Positions 60,280-64,000 of a DNA stretch of 64,000 bases are shown here, piece after piece. This DNA is from Smittia aterrima (taxonomy: Eukaryota > Arthropoda > Insecta > Diptera > Chironomidae). The stretch lies in the NCBI GenBank assembly GCA_033063855.1, contig CP093830.1:1054854-1118853 (forward strand), in the 5' to 3' direction. The translations under genes were made by a program, and so were the position numbers. Numbering within the stretch: position 1 is the first letter of the stretch; each line of letters starts with the position of its first letter. The notes under the pieces were generated by a model, which made no database searches, was not told the DNA's origin, and worked only from the letters and a program-made list of their open reading frames with translations.

Positions 60280-63200
60280 TTACTCCAAGACGTCTTCCTT
60301 GAGAACTGGACGACTTCTTCGTTTAGGTGGAGCTTCATCAGTTGTATACCTGTGTTCAAAAGTGATTGCTGGTAGGTCAAAACTGATTGGTTGCTTTGAC
60401 GAAAGGAACTGGCGACTGTCTCTGAACTTCTCTTCATTTTTTCGGGATTTTCGTTTGCGCTCTCTATCGTCGTCGGAGCCTGAATCACCATCGTCACCGT
60501 TTGGAATCTTAACTGGTTCTGGTTCATTTACCATTTCAATTCCTTTAGCTTTCAACACTTTTTTTTCGCGCTTTCTCCTGTCGTTGTCAAAGATATTGAT
60601 TCGCTCCTTCAGCTGGACAACGTCGTCGGAGAATGAACCATTTAAAATCTTAACTGGTTCTGGTTCATTTACCATTTCAATTCCTTTAGCTTTCAACACT
60701 TTTTTTTCGCGCTTTCTCCTGTCGTCGCCAATGACTTCGATTCGCTCCTTCAGCTGGACAACGTCGTCGGAGAATGAACCATTTAAAATCTTAACTGGTT
60801 CTGGTTCATTTACCATTTCAATTCCTTTAGCTTTCAACACTTTTTTTTCGCGCTTTCTCCTGTCGTCGCCAATGACTTCGATTCGCTCCTTCAGCTGGAC
60901 AACGTCGTCGGAGAATGAATCATTTAAAATCTTAACTGGTTCTGGTTCATTTACCATTTCAATTCCTTTAGCTTTCAAAACTTTTCTTTCGCGCTTTTTC
61001 ATGTCATCGCCAATGACTTCGATTCGCTCCTTCAGCTGGACAAGAACTGGTTTGAAATAATTTTTCACTAGCTTTGTGTTCACTTCATCGACTGAATCTG
61101 GCTGTTGTTGAGCGTTGACTTCTTCAACTTGTTCAACGTTGCTTCCATCGACAAAGAAGAATTCATCAGATCGAGCCATTTCATCGTCTTCAGTGACTTT
61201 CTTAATATTCTCGCTCTTATCACCATCAGCAGAGGTCGATGGCGTTGCTTGTGATTCTGTCGCTACTTCAGTCTTAATATTCAAATATTTCTGGAACAAG
61301 ATAGCATTTCGTTTATGCTCATCGAGGGAAACCGACAAATCAGTTTCGACAGAACTCATCAAACCAAGAATTTGTGTAATGTGATCAGGATCGGGATGCT
61401 CAAAGTTCTCAGTAAATTTTCCAAGCGCTTCTTCTAAATATTGATACTGCATTGCAGAAAAGAGAATCTTTGACGACATGACGACCGAACCATTTCGAAC
61501 TTCTCGTAATTCCTTCGGCAACGAAATGATTTCATAGTCACTTTGGGGTTGAGGTCCCACAGCGCTGTTGATGATTTCCCAGAGCTTTGAAATATTTGAA
61601 GTCTCGTTTCGGATCTTATCAATCACGTAATTGATTTCATGCTGGAGAATAAACTTGCAGTCGTCAACATTTGAAGCAACAATGAGAGAGAATCTCAATA
61701 AGGCTTGGCTCTGAACGTATGCGAAAATGTTGAAGAATTCCTGCGAAATAAACGAGAAAAATATTTTCAAAAATCAAGCTCCGAGAGTGTAGAAGTTATT
61801 TCAGATTTACAAGTAACGTCATTATTTAATTGTCCCTTAGCTTTGTTCATCACAGTTATTGCAAAGCGTTTCATTTCAATTTCTCGTCGACGACTAAACA
61901 CTTAAGTAAATTGTGAACGAAGAAGAAATTTTGTCATCGGATTATTAATAGATTTTCTTCATCGAAGTATCGAAAAAGTGAGGTGGCTTCAGTTCAATCG
62001 ATCTCCAGATATAATTTAAAGAATTAAAAATCAATACAACGCAAAGATGAGCCAAACATCAGCAAATAATTTCCAGTTCGCACCGCTAAGAAGTCTCGAT
62101 GACTTTCTTCTTGAATCCGCTCGCTTTCAAGTTCCGAATTTCGGCGATTTCGAGAAATGGGGCAATCGTGTAGTGAAAAATGTTCTCTACTATCAAACCA
62201 ACTACTTCATCCTGGCAGCTATCGAGTTAATAATAATTGGATTAGTGCAGCCGACTAAAATTGTTCTTGGCTGCGTGGCTCTTGCTGCAGTCTTCTACGC
62301 GATTCTAATGATTTATGGCCCGAATAAAAGTGCATCCACCCAGCAACTGCAAAGTGTAAACAAATACGCAGTTCTTGGTCTTCTTCTTGGTATTGCGTAC
62401 ATCTTTCTCTACATGTTCGACGCTGTTTTGCTCGTGGCGTTTGCAGTATTGCTGCCCATAAGCAGTGAGTAACACAAATGACGTCACCTCAAAGTGCAGA
62501 ATTAAAAACAAGAATCGTTTCAGGTATTTTCATCCACTCCTCGCTTCGTCTGCGTAACTTGAAGAACAAGCTTACAACAACAGTCGAATCTGTCGGTATT
62601 AAGCATTCCCCAGCTGGTCAGCTCTTGGAGGCACTTGGACTCATGCCCGACACATTTCAGTAAAAAGATTTTAATGATGTTCATGGAAATGTGTGATGAC
62701 GTTATGTTAATGTTCCATTATCAATACCAAAATTTTAAGCGATCTTTCAAACGATACTCCACGAAGGCAATCAAGCCAAGAATCGAGATGGCCGTCAAGC
62801 CCAGAATGGAGAAGCTCAAGTCATATTGAAGTCACATATTTTTCTTTTTGCTTCAAAATAAAAAGATTCAAACTCACTCTAATGATTTTCGTGTCGATTT
62901 CCTGTTCCAGAGTCCTCGACATCAGCTCACAGTCTTCAAGATTCTCAAATGGCTCGTACATGAGATTCGCTTTTTCAGAAATGGCGAACGTTTTCTCGAG
63001 ATCCTTGACGAATTCGTAGAGAACGTTGATCACCGTTTTAATTGATTGAACTAGATTTTGTGGAATTTTGTTGTCCTTGTCGTAGCGTTTGAGAACTTTT
63101 TCTGACGATTTGAAGATCTTAGCTTTGCCGAGCAACGTTTTGTTCTTCTTAATCGCTGCCTCGTAATTATCAAGTGAGGTAATAAATTTGGCTAATTGCA

Positions 63201-63793
63201 TCTCGAGCGACTCTCGTCTTTTAATGTTTCCTAGTTTTCGAGCGTAGAGAACTGGCATGACACCACTAACGACAGGGATTATGTACCTTAAACTGAAACG
63301 CAATGATTAGTCAATTTTTTTTAAAAATGGAGTTCAAAACCAACTTTTGCTTAAAGTGAGCGAAGAGGACGTAAGACGACGCTAGAACTCCACTTGTCGT
63401 ACAGAACGTTAAAAGGTTACTTGAATCCCCATCTCCTTTCTGTAGTAAGTCATTCAGTGAATCCTCAACTAACTCGATATGATCATTCAAAAGCCGCTTC
63501 GATGACAAAGCTTTCAACAACAAATTCCTTTGAAGGTTCTATTGACGAAATTACAACTTAATCAATCTTGCCTTCAAGTTTATTAGATTCGTTACCTTTC
63601 TCTGATTAATCTCCGATAAAATCGAAGTCTTTGCGGCTTGAATCATTTGCATAATTAAATAAATAAGAAATACGAGCAAACGAAATAGTAACAAGACGAC
63701 AATAATAATAAGAAGAAATTTGTTAAACGAAGTTTTCGTGCTGAACGCAACCTCAATTTGAATTTGAGCGGGAAACCGTTTACGAGGGGACAT
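60280..63793 (-). CDS. Multi-span membrane protein with 47-residue tandem repeats (possibly vezatin-like)
   Basis: Exons 63793-63596, 63538-63345, 63292-62878 and 61740-60280 join in phase to give 755 residues. The donor of exon 2 (GTTGGT) is weak. Seen: a long hydrophobic span at about 26-50 (LLIIIVVLLLFRLLVFLIYL); two closer spans near 104-148, either side of the exon 2/3 junction; a helical middle part (LYEFVKDLEKTFAISEKAN, then FFNIFAYVQSQALLRFSLIV); and an acidic, low-complexity region followed by four tandem 47-residue units rich in K/R and E/D. Length and the layout of paired spans followed by helices recall vezatin, an adherens-junction and dynein-linked membrane protein, but I see no decisive motif. 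The last intron (1137 bp) contains Jwa on the other strand. The C-terminus is basic (PPKRRSRPVL). Confidence 0.75.
60490..61041 (-). repeat. Tandem 141-bp repeat, about four units, in coding sequence
   Basis: The spacing of the same word on plus (AATCTT at 60505, 60646, 60787, 60928) is exactly 141 bases each time. In frame on minus the unit is 47 residues, starting VQLKERIEVIGDDRRKREKK and continuing VLKAKGIEMVNEPEPVKILN then GSFSDDV. The two central units are identical at protein level and nearly so at DNA level. The first has GDDMKKRERK and the last INIFDNDRRK with a degraded end. Confidence 0.95.
62047..62663 (+). CDS. Jwa: PRA1 family protein 3 (Jwa/ARL6IP5/PRAF3)
   Basis: An ER membrane protein of the prenylated-Rab-acceptor family; mammalian ARL6IP5 modulates trafficking and glutamate transporter EAAC1. 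Exons 62047-62464 and 62524-62663, separated by a 59-bp intron, give 185 residues, matching the family length. Family hallmarks seen: N-terminal APLRSLDDFLLESARFQVP, then KWGNRVVKNVLYYQTNYF; two hydrophobic hairpins (about 52-90 and 106-145); and HSSLRLRNLKNKL near the C-terminus. It lies wholly in the last intron of the minus-strand membrane protein gene. A poly(A) signal is at 62857-62862, so its 3' end closely abuts the host exon ending at 62878. The ATG has a good context (AAAG ATG AG). Confidence 0.95.
62665..62829 (+). other. Protein-like open frame in the Jwa 3' UTR
   Basis: Directly after the Jwa stop a different frame runs 54 codons to a TGA at 62827-62829. It starts KKILMMFMEMCDDVMLMF and ends in a basic, repetitive tail (IKPRIEMAVKPRMEKLKSY). 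The sequence TTTCAG just before the Jwa stop (62655-62660) could act as a splice acceptor. It may be a second product, an alternative last exon, or chance. Confidence 0.2.
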
Positions 63794-63833
63794 CCTTGTG
63801 AAGAATTAAGGAGTCGAGGGGACATCCTTGTGA
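63783..63833. repeat. Direct repeat across the start codon of the repeat-bearing membrane protein
   Basis: CGAGGGGACATCCTTGTGA occurs at 63783-63801 and again at 63815-63833 on plus. On minus each copy carries ATGTCCCCTCG, so a second ATG lies 32 bases upstream of the real start and out of frame with it. Confidence 0.85.
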
Positions 63834-63943
63834 GTAATCTTTGGTTTAACGGAAAGTTTTAATTTGTTTTCCACTCTGGACTTCTTGAAGGACTGAAAAT
63901 TAAACATTTTAAAACCCACTCATTTGTGATAATTGCATAATCT

Positions 63944-64000
63944 TTTATTCATCAATTATAATATTTTCTTGCTGGTGACATTTAGTTAACACTCGTCCTC
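63944..64000 (-). CDS. Possible 3' end of a gene entering from the right edge
   Basis: On minus the edge reads GAG GAC GAG TGT TAA (stop at 63988-63986), followed 37 bases later by AATAAA (63949-63944). An acidic C-terminus and closely placed poly(A) signal suit a gene end, but only four codons are visible and nothing can be said of the product. Confidence 0.2.

Noticed and set aside
60299..61060. 253-codon plus-strand frame with repeats
   Set aside because: It is the antisense shadow of the tandem repeat in the minus-strand membrane protein, whose splice structure and composition are coding-like.
1..64000. Mobile elements, CRISPR arrays, rRNA, viral insertions
   Set aside because: I looked for reverse-transcriptase, transposase and integrase motifs, long terminal or inverted repeats, evenly spaced short repeats and rRNA cores and saw none; short degenerate elements could be missed by eye.

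Overview
The window looks like nuclear DNA from an insect, most likely a dipteran, and a nematoceran midge is plausible. The basis is an AT-rich sequence, many introns of about 50-75 bp with GTRAGT donors and pyrimidine-rich acceptors, AATAAA signals, and genes whose closest remembered relatives are fly genes (PKD, Patj, hemingway/CFAP97, Men, Jwa, PGANT, UGT). No prokaryotic, viral or recognisable transposon coding sequence was seen. All homology statements are from memory of the families; no search was run.

Left part (1-25.7 kb). Protein kinase D lies on the minus strand. Its kinase domain is cut by the left edge, and its first coding exon is isolated at 7591-7716. The 5.3 kb intron between coding exons 1 and 2 holds an oppositely oriented small four-membrane-span gene (2614-3473). 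A gene-poor stretch separates PKD from a plus-strand retinol-dehydrogenase-like SDR (17013-23048), whose last exon sits 4.9 kb downstream of the rest. Next come two unusual tRNA-like sequences (23727-23998, minus), then a two-exon tubulin tyrosine ligase-like gene (24082-25746, minus).

Middle (25.7-46 kb). About 9 kb without a convincing gene is followed by a UDP-glycosyltransferase (35125-36751, plus), a four-PDZ Patj-type polarity scaffold (38055-40220, minus), and a CFAP97/hemingway-type ciliary protein (44346-45148, minus, 5' end uncertain).

Right part (46-64 kb). Three tandem, nearly identical five-exon polypeptide GalNAc-transferase-like genes (46055-53251, plus) differ mainly in two short patches by the active site. 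They are followed by NADP-malic enzyme (54085-60024, plus) with alternative N-termini. Malic enzyme is convergent with a membrane protein, possibly vezatin-like, on the minus strand (60280-63793) that carries a 47-residue tandem repeat. A 1.1 kb intron of that gene contains Jwa/PRAF3 on the opposite strand. The right edge may clip the 3' end of another minus-strand gene.

The genes do not form a pathway; this is ordinary animal gene order. The points most worth following are the PGANT trio with diverged active-site loops, the malic-enzyme N-termini (one with a myristoylation-type start, one with a mitochondrial-type start), the odd tRNA-like pair, two antisense genes nested in introns, and the expanding protein repeat.
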